DNA from: Candidatus Zixiibacteriota bacterium
GTDB taxonomy: Bacteria; Zixibacteria; MSB-5A5; GN15; FEB-12
Assembly (NCBI GenBank): GCA_019038695.1
Contig: JAHOYZ010000007.1
Location: forward strand, 1-64,000
Reading direction: 5' to 3'
DNA length: 64,000 nt
Positions within the stretch are counted from its first letter, which is position 1. The number at the start of each line of letters is the position of its first letter. Of this stretch, positions 54,421-62,878 are shown in pieces. The position numbers and the translations under genes were made by a program. Below the pieces are notes generated by a model. The model saw nothing but the letters and a program-made list of their open reading frames with translations. It did not search any database and had not been told where the DNA came from.

Positions 54421-54690
54421 CACTTTGTCACCCTTACGCGACGATGTCGCCACGCGATGATATCGCCACGCGATGATATCGCCGCGCGATGATATCGCCG
54501 CGAAGGCGGGGATCCAGTCTCACCTCTCTGTCACCCCTGTGAAAACAGGGGTCCAGTCTTATTGGTGGCCAACAGCTTGCTGTGGGATCAAAGAGCACAT
54601 CGGCGGGTGCCATGCTCAAACTTGGGCCGGGAGGTATTACTTTATTTGTCACCCTCGCGAAGGCGGGGGTCCAGTACGATGGAGTCACCC
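54421..54690. repeat. REP cluster with 16-bp tandem array
   Basis: The 395-base gap between tex and the KAP gene holds no gene. It has four tandem 16-bp units (54438-54501), each close to GCGATGATATCGCC, itself a palindrome (GCGAT/ATCGC). Three 'GTCACC...GGTCCAG' elements with hairpins of the CGCGAAGGCGGGG type follow at about 54490-54520, 54530-54560 and 54650-54680. The GTGCCATGCTCAAACTTG repeat shared with 7359 lies near 54608. These are dispersed intergenic elements. Confidence 0.7.
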
Positions 54691-54729
54691 AATCGGGCAG
54701 TGCCTGTGAGCGGAGCCGAAAGCTGACCA

Positions 54730-57700
54730 CTACTCCGATTCGCTTGTGTCTTCCTTCTTGTCGTTGGCTGGCTTAACACCAATTGTCTCACCAATCTCTG
54801 ATAGCACAGCTAGGATTTCCTCTTCGAGCTCTCCCTTGGCAAGCAGATTGGCGACCTCGCCCTTGAAGGTCTTCCTATTTTCTCTTCGGGCTTTCTTTAG
54901 GACGTCGGGGCATTCTTTTATAACATTGGAAAACCAGTGCAATTCGTCAATGCGCTCATATTTGATGAAATTTGTGAAGCCCTTCTGAATTATGTTGTCC
55001 TTGGCAATATTAAGTCTCTCGCAATCCAACAATGCAGCCCCGAAAAGCTGGATCGTCTTTGCGTAAGAAGTACTTGCATCAATCATGTTGTCGATAGTCT
55101 CCGAGATAAAGGTCTTTCGGTAGTCTTCATCCAAGCTGCCAAGCATATCTGTCCAGACCCCGCCCAAGTCGGCATTTGGAGGTGAGCCTGCATTTAGCTT
55201 ATCAATGTACGTGCGCAGAGCGTTGCGAAATTGCACTTCAAGTCCGATCTCAACATCCTTGGTGCGCAGAGAGGCAAGAAGATCATAGAGACTGCAATAT
55301 ACAGCATCCAATTCCGAAACCCACCGGTTTTCAGACACTTGTCTGAGTTTGCTCACTAACCAAGCCGAGTACTTTTCGTTAGTTGCGTCTGGGGATAGCA
55401 ACACAGCGCAGTAAAGGCTCGCTAGCCCCGGAACAAACGACTCCTCCACAAGAGAATCGATCAATGAGGCATCTCTTATGTACCCGTTAACAATTGTCTG
55501 ATAGGTGGCGTCCTCACTCCTTAGCGCATTATAGAAGTCTATCTCTTGACTTACAAAATCCTGTACTGGTACGAGATCCAATATATCCTCGCGTTGGGCA
55601 AGTCGTCTCACAAGCTCCAGTCTCAAAGGCTCAACGGATTTGTCCTCAGCTAACGAACCGATGAGTAAACTGGTTTCACCAGCCCCAATTAAAACAGTGA
55701 TCAAATCGTCCAATGCGTAACCACAGATAGACGGTTTAACCTTCATGTCGTTGAATACATGAACTCCGTTAGCAGAATTGCCCCGCGCTGTTGCGACCAA
55801 AGCATTGGCGTTGTACTTCAAAATCAAGTAAAGGCATAAGGCCATGGAGGGCGAGTGCTGCTTCCCGTGCATCGTATGAATATGGTGGAAGATGTGTGCC
55901 TTGGTTGCAAGTGCAGTCAGCCCTGCGGGGGCTTGCTGCGTAAAAGATTCCAGATCTTTCAGTGTTCCGAGTAAGGCCGCCAATTCCTCTGGTTCTAACT
56001 CGTTCGGTGCCTGAGTCCGGGTAAATGCGGCCTTAGTCAAACTTTCCCACGGACAGCCAATCTTCATGGCCGCGAGATTCTCAACAACCTTCCGCATAGT
56101 CGCTGAGTACTTTCCATCGGCAACAACCTTGGTTATCTCTTCAACGATATCGCTTGCGGGGACCTTTGGCCTAAGGTTCCCTATCAGCGAGGGAGAAAAA
56201 CCTCCGTCGATAGCGTGAGACACAATAGCGAGGTACATCTTCGCATCACCCGGACACCGGAAGTGTTGAGAGACAATGTCACTACCAAACCGGTCAAGCA
56301 CCCATTCCTGTACCAAGGCACAGCTCTTCAACCACGGTTCGGCAGCCACACTGCCGCCTGTTTGGTCATCTTCAGCCGGTTCAGGTTCGGTCATAGAGAT
56401 TGCATCAAGCACCTTCGCGGCAAAATCGCTGTCCTCCTTCCAGTGCTTTAGGAGTTGCACCAGTCCCATGCCTATGTGTTCGTCTATGTACTGCCAGGCT
56501 CCTACCTTCTTCGCCGTCCGGCACAGGATATCCCATGTGTTCCTCGCACTTCTGCCCATCTCGCCACCGTCGTCAAGCTGACATGCCAGCCAAGCAATGG
56601 TCGAGCGATCTTCCGTAATCCAGTAGGCGACTCTCTCTTCAACACTTCTCTCAAGCACGCCTTCGAAACCTGTTAGAGCTCGCATTTTCGAAAACTCCTC
56701 GGCCTGGTTGCTCTCAATGATATTTACGAGCTTGGGTCCCAACAATACGTGGTCTGCTTCATCCGGCTGGACATTGTAGTGCACCGCCGCCAACAACCTA
56801 AGATAATCGTCGCCCAGATAAGGCGGCAGAACTTGCCCGGCAATCGATTCGTTCTCAGTTCTAAGTTTCTCAACAAGTCCTTTGTCATTCTCAATCGCAG
56901 CATACAACGCTAGAACTGGAAGCTTGATATCAGAATGCCATTGGCGGTAGAGCGCTCCAACACGGTTGATGAAGACCTTGATTTCCCTAGGAGTGGGTGC
57001 TTCCACGCCTTTTACCTTTTTGTGGCTAAACACTCGTCCCACTAAGTGCAGCCGTTCATCGTCCTTCTCATCTGGAAGCGCCTGGCGCAGCATGGTCATG
57101 AAGTACTCTTCCCAGTTTGACAAAACTGGCGCGGGGACGTGAAAGGAAACTTGGAAAGTCTTTTCAATAAAGGATACAGCCAAACCACCTCTCCCGCTAC
57201 GTTCGGCAGCGTCTCCGTTCTCTTTGCCCTTAGAAGTGTCTCCGTTCCATAGTCGCTCAGCGGCAGTCGGAGCAAACGGTACTATCAACCATACGCGACC
57301 CGACCAAGTCTCAGAGTCAATTGAAGAGTTCTCCAGGAATGTTTTCATGGTGGACCAAACCGCCAGTGCATTGGGGGCATCAAGTCGATCAAGGTTGTCT
57401 ACGACGATTACGAGTCGTCTCTCAGGAATATGTAGGCATTCCGCCAACAATTCTCCGTAATATCTCCGAAACTCAATCGCGGTGGGTTCTGGTGTTCTGT
57501 AGGTATCATTTGTTGTTGTGTCACTTGAATCGGTAGACAGTACGCTTCTCAGACGTTTCTGCTTATCCTCGTCTTTGGTGCAATAACTTAGCCCTAAGCA
57601 CACAAGACCGACTAGTATTGGCAGGATTGACAAGAAAGAGCCCATTTGATGGCAGAGGCTATCCGTCCCGTCCCATTTCAATTGATTTAGTAATACAAGG

Positions 57701-58140
57701 CCAATGGGTGAAAGGAACACTGACAAACCGAAGAACACACCCGCAACAGTTGGCTTGCGGTTGTGGGTTGTCCTCGTGGTTTCCCTCTTTTTCGCTAACA
57801 TTGCTCTCTTTTTGATCCAATTGCGACATGATATCCAATTCGTCTCAGAAAGAAAATCCCCGAGTCTCTCCAGGAACGACCGGTGGAGCGGATCGCGTTC
57901 ATGTGCCCAGGCGTTGTAAAGAAAAAGGCGAGTATCGCCTCCCAATTTCTGTTTCAGCATTTCGACAACTGATGATTTACCACTACCCCATGAACCTGTG
58001 AGCGCGATAGACCGACCATCTTGGTCGGAGGAAATGAGGTCGGCGATGGAATCAGCTATTGATTGATGCGATCCAAGTTCATCCTCATCGGCGACTCTGT
58101 CGCTTAGAATCACTACTCTAGGGCTGTTGTCAGAAGTCAA
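54730..58140 (-). CDS. KAP-family P-loop NTPase with two membrane helices
   Basis: 1136 residues from a TTG start (58140) with a G-rich site just upstream. Walker A GSWGSGKSS (49-57), Walker B 'RLVIVVDNLDRLD' (about 242-253), and a membrane hairpin inserted between them (about 131-150 and 166-185): the layout of KAP NTPases (Kidins220/ARMS, PifA). Residues about 340-1136 are helical with no motif recognised. PifA excludes phage T7 in F-plasmid hosts, and KAP proteins recur in accessory and defence loci. Repeats flank the gene on both sides and it has its own promoter, consistent with an acquired module. Defence function is inferred, not shown. Confidence 0.85.
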   Translation of the reverse strand: MTSDNSPRVVILSDRVADEDELGSHQSIADSIADLISSDQDGRSIALTGSWGSGKSSVVEMLKQKLGGDTRLFLYNAWAHERDPLHRSFLERLGDFLSETNWISCRNWIKKRAMLAKKRETTRTTHNRKPTVAGVFFGLSVFLSPIGLVLLNQLKWDGTDSLCHQMGSFLSILPILVGLVCLGLSYCTKDEDKQKRLRSVLSTDSSDTTTNDTYRTPEPTAIEFRRYYGELLAECLHIPERRLVIVVDNLDRLDAPNALAVWSTMKTFLENSSIDSETWSGRVWLIVPFAPTAAERLWNGDTSKGKENGDAAERSGRGGLAVSFIEKTFQVSFHVPAPVLSNWEEYFMTMLRQALPDEKDDERLHLVGRVFSHKKVKGVEAPTPREIKVFINRVGALYRQWHSDIKLPVLALYAAIENDKGLVEKLRTENESIAGQVLPPYLGDDYLRLLAAVHYNVQPDEADHVLLGPKLVNIIESNQAEEFSKMRALTGFEGVLERSVEERVAYWITEDRSTIAWLACQLDDGGEMGRSARNTWDILCRTAKKVGAWQYIDEHIGMGLVQLLKHWKEDSDFAAKVLDAISMTEPEPAEDDQTGGSVAAEPWLKSCALVQEWVLDRFGSDIVSQHFRCPGDAKMYLAIVSHAIDGGFSPSLIGNLRPKVPASDIVEEITKVVADGKYSATMRKVVENLAAMKIGCPWESLTKAAFTRTQAPNELEPEELAALLGTLKDLESFTQQAPAGLTALATKAHIFHHIHTMHGKQHSPSMALCLYLILKYNANALVATARGNSANGVHVFNDMKVKPSICGYALDDLITVLIGAGETSLLIGSLAEDKSVEPLRLELVRRLAQREDILDLVPVQDFVSQEIDFYNALRSEDATYQTIVNGYIRDASLIDSLVEESFVPGLASLYCAVLLSPDATNEKYSAWLVSKLRQVSENRWVSELDAVYCSLYDLLASLRTKDVEIGLEVQFRNALRTYIDKLNAGSPPNADLGGVWTDMLGSLDEDYRKTFISETIDNMIDASTSYAKTIQLFGAALLDCERLNIAKDNIIQKGFTNFIKYERIDELHWFSNVIKECPDVLKKARRENRKTFKGEVANLLAKGELEEEILAVLSEIGETIGVKPANDKKEDTSESE

Positions 58141-58240
58141 TTCCCCCCCTTGTTCTCGTTATGAATTCCCTCGAGTAGAGCGCAAAACCGAATCGCCAGT
58201 ATCCACGGGAATTCTGTACTCAACTTGAATCATTAGAAGC

Positions 58241-58269
58241 AATATGCGTGTCTGGCAAAGAATTGACAA
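58241..58269 (-). promoter_or_regulatory. Promoter of the KAP NTPase gene
   Basis: On the minus strand TTGTCA (58269-58264), 17-base spacer, CATATT (58246-58241). Start near 58234 leaves a leader of about 95 bases before the TTG start codon. Confidence 0.5.
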
Positions 58270-58545
58270 TCACTTTCTTGTAACAGCCGCGTAGCGAGTG
58301 GCAGGCTTGTCTGACCCCACTTTCCCCACAACTCCACCCCAGTTTCTTCCCCCTGACCCTTGTTTATGAGACAAGCACATAACAGACGAACTGCAATTAT
58401 CATCCAAAAGCAATACGAAAAGTGTTTCAGATTCACTACAATTTCACCGCTTGAAACTATAAGCAATTTCGCCGTACGCGCCTAACAATAAGGAGTTACG
58501 CCAAAAACGCAAAGTGCATATTACCAAACAAAGCCATTTTGGGAA

Positions 58546-58619
58546 GAGATGACTGGACCCCGGTTTTCACCAGGGTGACAAAGGTCAAATGGGCCACCAT
58601 GAACCAGGGTGACAGGATG
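58546..58619. repeat. REP-like intergenic element
   Basis: GACTGGACCCCGGTTTTCACCAGGGTGACAAAGG and a second ACCAGGGTGACAGG copy, related to the GTCACC/GGTCCAG elements at 54490-54680. AATGGGCCACCATGAACC in between belongs to the TGGGCCACC repeat. The 608-base gap 58141-58748 holds this, the KAP promoter and the terminator below, but no supported gene. Confidence 0.55.
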
Positions 58620-58662
58620 GGGGAATGACATTGTTGTTGCGGCACCCACTACGACCATACAC

Positions 58663-58697
58663 AAAAAAAGTACCGCCCAATTTTGAGCGGTACTTTT
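58663..58697 (-). terminator. Intrinsic terminator of the repeat lipoprotein gene
   Basis: AAAAGTACCGC (58666-58676) pairs with GCGGTACTTTT (58687-58697), eleven pairs; on the minus strand seven T follow (58669-58663). It lies 52 bases after the stop at 58749. Confidence 0.85.
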
Positions 58698-58748
58698 GGC
58701 ATTGCCAAGTACAGGCATTGCCATATATCTCAAGCGATGTAGGTCGTT

Positions 58749-59510
58749 TTATTTCAAAGCTGGTACAGCCTCTACCACAGTTCCGCGCAGGCTCACGCCC
58801 GGCTCCATAGGAGCAACTGCGGTCGGCGGCTCCGACATTTGCCAGTTGGTCGGAATCGCGGGATCACCGCTCACATACGATAGGCGCCAGCTGTATTCAA
58901 TCGGATAGTAGGCTGACCAGTCCGGTGTCCAATAGTCAATATAGCCATGGATATCATAAGTCCCTGTGCCTGGCTGAGAGATACCCACCTGCCATTCGGT
59001 CAAGTACAACACCCAGCCATCGGTATAACCGAACTCCTGGTTTATCATCTCCAACACTAGCGGATTGCAGTGATACTCCATCGCCGTAGTTGCAAAGGTC
59101 TCGTTGGGTGAACATTGGGTGTTTGTTACCGTGTCTGTGACCTCTACGGTGTCTACGGTATGGACATATTCATATTGGACGATTGTGTCGTAGATATGAT
59201 CCACCTGCACAATGGTATCGTAGACATAAGTCATCTGGACTACAGTATCATAAACCGTATTCACCTGATAAACGGTATCGGTCACATTCTGAGAAGTGGT
59301 GTCATACAGAATCACGGTGTCTACTTCATAGATAGTGACCGGATCAGAGATCGATACCGTATCATATTGGATAACTGTGTCCGGGGGCAGTTGGACATAT
59401 TCAATATCATGAATGACTTCAGTCGATGTCACTATCCTCTCTTTGTCACACCCTGACATCAACATGGCTACTATAACAAGAACTCCGATTATGGCGAGAA
59501 TCTTTTGCAC
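58749..59510 (-). CDS. Lipoprotein with DTV/YDT repeat stalk
   Basis: A GTG at 59510 with AAGGAG upstream begins a lipoprotein signal ('ILAIIGVLVIVAMLMSGC'); 253 residues. Residues 30-125 are a low-complexity stretch of repeated 'VYDTIVQ', 'DTVxxY' and 'YDTV' units, probably extended beta structure or a stalk, with hardly any Lys or Arg. The C-terminal half (about 130-253) has 'CSPNETFATTAMEYHCNPLVLEMINQEFG' and aromatic-rich strands ('WTPDWSAYYPIEYSWRLSYV'), a likely globular domain with two Cys. No known family. The location suggests an outer-membrane-anchored surface protein. Confidence 0.75.
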   Translation of the reverse strand: MQKILAIIGVLVIVAMLMSGCDKERIVTSTEVIHDIEYVQLPPDTVIQYDTVSISDPVTIYEVDTVILYDTTSQNVTDTVYQVNTVYDTVVQMTYVYDTIVQVDHIYDTIVQYEYVHTVDTVEVTDTVTNTQCSPNETFATTAMEYHCNPLVLEMINQEFGYTDGWVLYLTEWQVGISQPGTGTYDIHGYIDYWTPDWSAYYPIEYSWRLSYVSGDPAIPTNWQMSEPPTAVAPMEPGVSLRGTVVEAVPALK

Positions 59511-59836
59511 CGGTGGCTCCTTTCGATTGTCTGATACTATGTCTGCCCCCTCCACTGCAAAACCTACGCCGACCGCCGGAGAATTAACACCCGCAACCTA
59601 TATTGTTTGTACGCAACATCTTAGATGTCATCTCCTACTACCGGAAGATATGTCGATCAGGGTCCAGAATGGACAATCTGCTGCAGCAAAGCACTTGTCA
59701 CGCACAGTAAATCCGAATTCGCTCCTTGTCGGTGTCGATGTCAATCAATCTCTGGGGAGAGCCTGGATGAGGCTGTCGCTTCCGAACCCATTTTGCCCTT
59801 GATATTCTCCTTTATATACATAGATTAGGCCAGAAT
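59511..59836. other. Intergenic region with possible divergent promoters
   Basis: 326 bases between the divergent lipoprotein and Nudix genes. TTGCCC-N16-TATACA (about 59788-59815) could drive the Nudix gene. No conserved ORF, RNA fold or repeat was seen otherwise. Confidence 0.3.
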
Positions 59837-60352
59837 TTGTTAGACTCGGCAACTCAAAGTGCGAAAGAAACTGGTTTGAAAGAGCGAAGAAACATCGGAA
59901 TCGAATCACCGGGTGTGAGCGTTGCGGTCATCAAGAAAGACCCTGACGGATGGAAGTTTTTGCTCCTCAAGCGGGGTCCGGGTGAATCTTATGGAGGATT
60001 CTGGGGATTTGTTACTGGTGGCAGGAGGGGAAATGAAACGATCGCTCAATGCGTCAAACGTGAGTTGGTGGAAGAAACCAGACTTGCTCCCCTAAGCATG
60101 TGGGCGACCGAGTATGTTATTCAATTCTATGAGCCGGAGAATGACAAGATATGGATCCTGCCTCAAATCGTGGCAATAGTGGATGAAGGCGCCGAAGTTG
60201 TCTTGTCCGAAGAGAATGTCGAACATAGGTGGCTTCTTCCTAATAAGGCTAAACACCTGGTCAGTTGGAAGAACGTGGTCCGTGCCATTGATGATATTTC
60301 CGAAGAACTGGCGATTTTTCCAGCCCGTAACTGGGTTGAGATTCACGCTTGA
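59837..60352 (+). CDS. Nudix hydrolase
   Basis: The Nudix box is intact: GGRRGNE...REL VEE (61-81 of the longest form), the metal-binding helix that cleaves nucleoside diphosphate-X bonds. The 171-residue form starts at TTG 59837, which has no ribosome site. The domain itself begins at 'GVSVAVIKKD' near residue 26, so the true start may be further in. 'GGFWGFVTGG' resembles dATP pyrophosphohydrolase (NudB)-like members. The C-terminus 'ARNWVEIHA' is uncharacterised. Confidence 0.88.
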   Translation: MLDSATQSAKETGLKERRNIGIESPGVSVAVIKKDPDGWKFLLLKRGPGESYGGFWGFVTGGRRGNETIAQCVKRELVEETRLAPLSMWATEYVIQFYEPENDKIWILPQIVAIVDEGAEVVLSEENVEHRWLLPNKAKHLVSWKNVVRAIDDISEELAIFPARNWVEIHA

Positions 60353-60471
60353 GGCTGTTACCCACGATGTCGATTGACTGTCGAAGGCGTGGAACCAATT
60401 GGAAAGCCGGACGTTGAAGATGACAGCGAGGATTGCCGACAGAAGTCAAGGAAAGTCGCCCTTCAAACTGC

Positions 60472-60499
60472 TTGACGATCCGGCATCGAGGCGTATATT
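60472..60499 (+). promoter_or_regulatory. Promoter of panD and the GlmU-like gene
   Basis: TTGACG (60472-60477), 16-base spacer, TATATT (60494-60499); start near 60506, about 32 bases before the panD ATG. Confidence 0.65.
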
Positions 60500-60537
60500 T
60501 TGGTGTTGATACGGAATTTAATTGTGACTGGTGATGA

Positions 60538-60891
60538 ATGCTTATAACTGTTTGTAAATCAAAGATTCATAGAGCCACTGTAACCGAGGCCAATCTCGAT
60601 TATGTTGGTTCAATAACAATCGACTCCGATTTGATCCGCGCCGCTGATCTTATCCCGTATGAGAAAGTCCAGGTGGCCAACATCTCCAATGGTGAACGGT
60701 TCGAGACGTATGTCATTGAGGGCAAGGCAGGCAGTGGAACAATCACTTTAAACGGCGCCGCCGCTCGTAAGGGATCAGTCGGTGACCTGGTTATCATCAT
60801 CGCCTACGGTCACATGGATCGTGCGGAGGCGGCTGATTTCAAACCGGCTATCGTTCATGTTGATGATAAAAATAGACAAGCTCTGTCATAA
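60538..60891 (+). CDS. panD: Aspartate 1-decarboxylase proenzyme
   Basis: Makes beta-alanine for pantothenate and CoA. 117 residues. The self-cleavage site Gly24-Ser25 ('DYVGSITID') is intact; Ser25 becomes the pyruvoyl cofactor. Arg54-equivalent and '[20 protein letters not shown]' are as in the family. It is followed 44 bases later by the GlmU-like gene in the same direction. Confidence 0.96.
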   Translation: MLITVCKSKIHRATVTEANLDYVGSITIDSDLIRAADLIPYEKVQVANISNGERFETYVIEGKAGSGTITLNGAAARKGSVGDLVIIIAYGHMDRAEAADFKPAIVHVDDKNRQALS

Positions 60892-60935
60892 AACACTTCT
60901 CTCCGACTTAGATTCACGCAAGCTGGTAGGATCAA

Positions 60936-61676
60936 ATGCCTGACAAAAAAGCGGCTATAATCCTTGCTGCCGGACAGGGCAAGCGAATGAAATCTGACCT
61001 GCCCAAAGTTCTGCACAAAATCGACGGTCGTCCGATGATTACCATCCTTATGGACACCCTGACTTCGATGGACTTCGACCGAATTGTGATCGTGATCGGT
61101 CACAAGGGAGAATTGATCAAGCAGGCGCTTACCGATTATCAGGTTGACTTTGTCTGGCAACGTGAACAGTTGGGGACTGGCCATGCTGTCCAAATGACAT
61201 CTGATCTTATGGCCGATTTTGATGGAACGACTCTTGTCGCAGCCGGTGATGTGCCATTTCTCTCCAGTCAATCAATAAATCAACTGTTTGAATTGCACAG
61301 CCACGTTGGTGCTTCCGCCACTTGTCTTTCAGCTGTACTCGAAGACGCTACCGGCTATGGGCGGATCGTTCGCGAGGGAGATTCAGACACCTTGCTGGAA
61401 ATTATCGAACACAAGGATGCTTCGCCGGAAGTACTGACAATAAATGAGATAAATAGCGGAACATTCTGTTTTGACAACCGGGCACTGTTCGTCGCTTTGA
61501 AGGATGTTGGTTGCTCCAACGCCCAAGGGGAATACTACCTGACCGACACGGTGAAGATTATGCGTAACAATGGCTTACGGGTAGCAGTGATTGCTTGTAA
61601 AAACGCTGATGAAGTACGAGGTGTCAACTCGATCGAGCAACTGGGGGAACTGGAGCGAAAATTCCTATCGAAATAG
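60936..61676 (+). CDS. GlmU-like nucleotidyltransferase (N-terminal domain only)
   Basis: 246 residues matching only the pyrophosphorylase half of GlmU (usually about 450). Nucleotide motif 'AAIILAAGQGKRMKSDLPKVLH' (6-27), 'EQLGTGHAVQM', 'AAGDVPFLS', and 'NSGTFCFD' are all present and intact; 'GEYYLTDTVKIM' ends the domain. The beta-helix acetyltransferase half is absent and a normal stop follows, so it is not a frameshift. It may make UDP-GlcNAc from GlcNAc-1-P, with acetylation done by another enzyme, or act on a different sugar. Ends 144 bases before the next gene. Confidence 0.88.
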   Translation: MPDKKAAIILAAGQGKRMKSDLPKVLHKIDGRPMITILMDTLTSMDFDRIVIVIGHKGELIKQALTDYQVDFVWQREQLGTGHAVQMTSDLMADFDGTTLVAAGDVPFLSSQSINQLFELHSHVGASATCLSAVLEDATGYGRIVREGDSDTLLEIIEHKDASPEVLTINEINSGTFCFDNRALFVALKDVGCSNAQGEYYLTDTVKIMRNNGLRVAVIACKNADEVRGVNSIEQLGELERKFLSK

Positions 61677-61773
61677 GAATCATTTATTAGTCAAATTTGC
61701 TTATTCCGACGTAACAAGAGTGAAGGCCCCCGATAATTGCTTCGATAAGTTCAATAGGGGGAACATTTTGTTA

Positions 61774-61802
61774 TTGACCCGCTTGTCCGGGTAGAATACA
61801 TT
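61774..61802 (+). promoter_or_regulatory. Promoter of the 61821 gene
   Basis: TTGACC (61774-61779), 17-base spacer, TACATT (61797-61802). The start would fall near 61809, immediately before the AAGGA ribosome site, leaving a very short leader. Confidence 0.5.
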
Positions 61803-61820
61803 AGTGGGGAAGGATGTAGT

Positions 61821-62267
61821 TTGAGTGCCCATATGAAAATCTTACTGACAGCAATAATTACTCTGGCTCTTGCAGCCTCAGCTTCAGCACAATCTGTTGA
61901 TCAGGTTACATTGGATAATACTACTCGTGCCAACAGTCTGGGTGTGGCTCCAGTTGCTCGCGCAGCATCATTGATTGATCTATCGAGATTGAACTTATCG
62001 CACAGTTATTCGCTGTCCTATTTCTCCGGTGCACGGAGTGGTTCGGTCGGATTGCTCAATACCACGATGTTCTATGAATTTTCTCCCAAACTTTCGCTTT
62101 TTTTAAATCTTGGTGTTATGCACAATATTGGCGCAATTCGGGGCGACGCCAAAAATAGTGCGACGTTGTTACCAGGTTTTCAGCTTGATTATCATCCGTC
62201 CGATAAATTTAGACTGTCAATAGAAATGCAAACCCGCTACGGAGGGTACCATCCACTAACATATTAA
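61821..62267 (+). CDS. Small exported beta-rich protein
   Basis: TTG start at 61821 has AAGGA at good spacing; an ATG at 61833 is in frame but lacks a site. 148 residues: signal peptide cleaved after 'ASASAQS', then amphipathic strands ('LSHSYSLSYFSGARSGSVGLLNTTMFYEFSPKLSLFLNLGVMHN'). It looks like the N-terminal part of an outer-membrane barrel or a small envelope protein, ending early at 'GGYHPLTY'. A GC-rich stretch without coding support follows, so truncation is possible. Function unknown. Confidence 0.65.
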   Translation: MSAHMKILLTAIITLALAASASAQSVDQVTLDNTTRANSLGVAPVARAASLIDLSRLNLSHSYSLSYFSGARSGSVGLLNTTMFYEFSPKLSLFLNLGVMHNIGAIRGDAKNSATLLPGFQLDYHPSDKFRLSIEMQTRYGGYHPLTY

Positions 62268-62408
62268 TAACCTTTCCCTCGCGGGCTCAGGATGCCCGTT
62301 GCCGCCGGGGAGGCAAGGCACTCACATCGCCGCCGCGCCCCTTCGAGCCATCCTCGCGACCGAGACCCACTCCAACCTTCAAAGGATTCTGCTACAATTG
62401 GCCTCAAC

Positions 62409-62870
62409 ATGAGAAAGTTCCACATCAGAAAAATCGCTTTGGCGACTATGGGGCTAGCTTTAGTGGCTGTAGTAGCTTACATATCACTGATGACAACCAA
62501 AGTTGTGAGCGGAGTATCCCTTACGGTTGACACTCCTGACTATGTGGTTCGGCTGCGAATCCTTGATGCTGGCGGCGGAGATGCCAAGATGGTCGCCAGT
62601 GAGATCCGCCCTTATCTGGGGAGTGATTTCGATTTAATAATTGTGGAAACAGCCGATTTTGAGGGACGCGATTTGCCTCACTCGTTCATAATTGCACATG
62701 GCGAGGATATGAAGGTAGCTCAGGCTCTGGCCAAACGGCTGGGACTTGATCCTGATGAAGTGGCACAAAAAACATTAGAATATAACCAGACACAGGCTTC
62801 GGCTACCCTGGTCGCCGGACTCGATTTTGACACTCTTCTGTCACTGGCACAGAAACCGGAGGAGGACTGA
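62409..62870 (+). CDS. LytR_C domain membrane protein
   Basis: ATG at 62409 gives 153 residues; upstream codons in the same frame are GC-rich and not protein-like. A membrane anchor (about 11-30) is followed by a LytR_C-like domain (about 42-150): 'YVVRLRILDAGGGDAKMVASEIRPYL' and 'DLIIVETADFEG'. The canonical domain has 'VRVLNGSG' at this place. No ribosome site is seen. It lies 8 bases upstream of rsfS, a gene order known from other bacteria. Likely an envelope-associated protein of unclear role. Confidence 0.75.
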   Translation: MRKFHIRKIALATMGLALVAVVAYISLMTTKVVSGVSLTVDTPDYVVRLRILDAGGGDAKMVASEIRPYLGSDFDLIIVETADFEGRDLPHSFIIAHGEDMKVAQALAKRLGLDPDEVAQKTLEYNQTQASATLVAGLDFDTLLSLAQKPEED

Positions 62871-62878
62871 GAACAGAT

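Noticed and set aside
54438-54501. CRISPR-like tandem array
   Set aside because: The 16-bp units are directly adjacent with no spacers, and no cas gene is present.
61821-62267. Second selenocysteine or frameshift case
   Set aside because: The small barrel-like ORF ends at TAA rather than TGA, and the sequence after the stop is GC-rich without continuing the fold in any frame.
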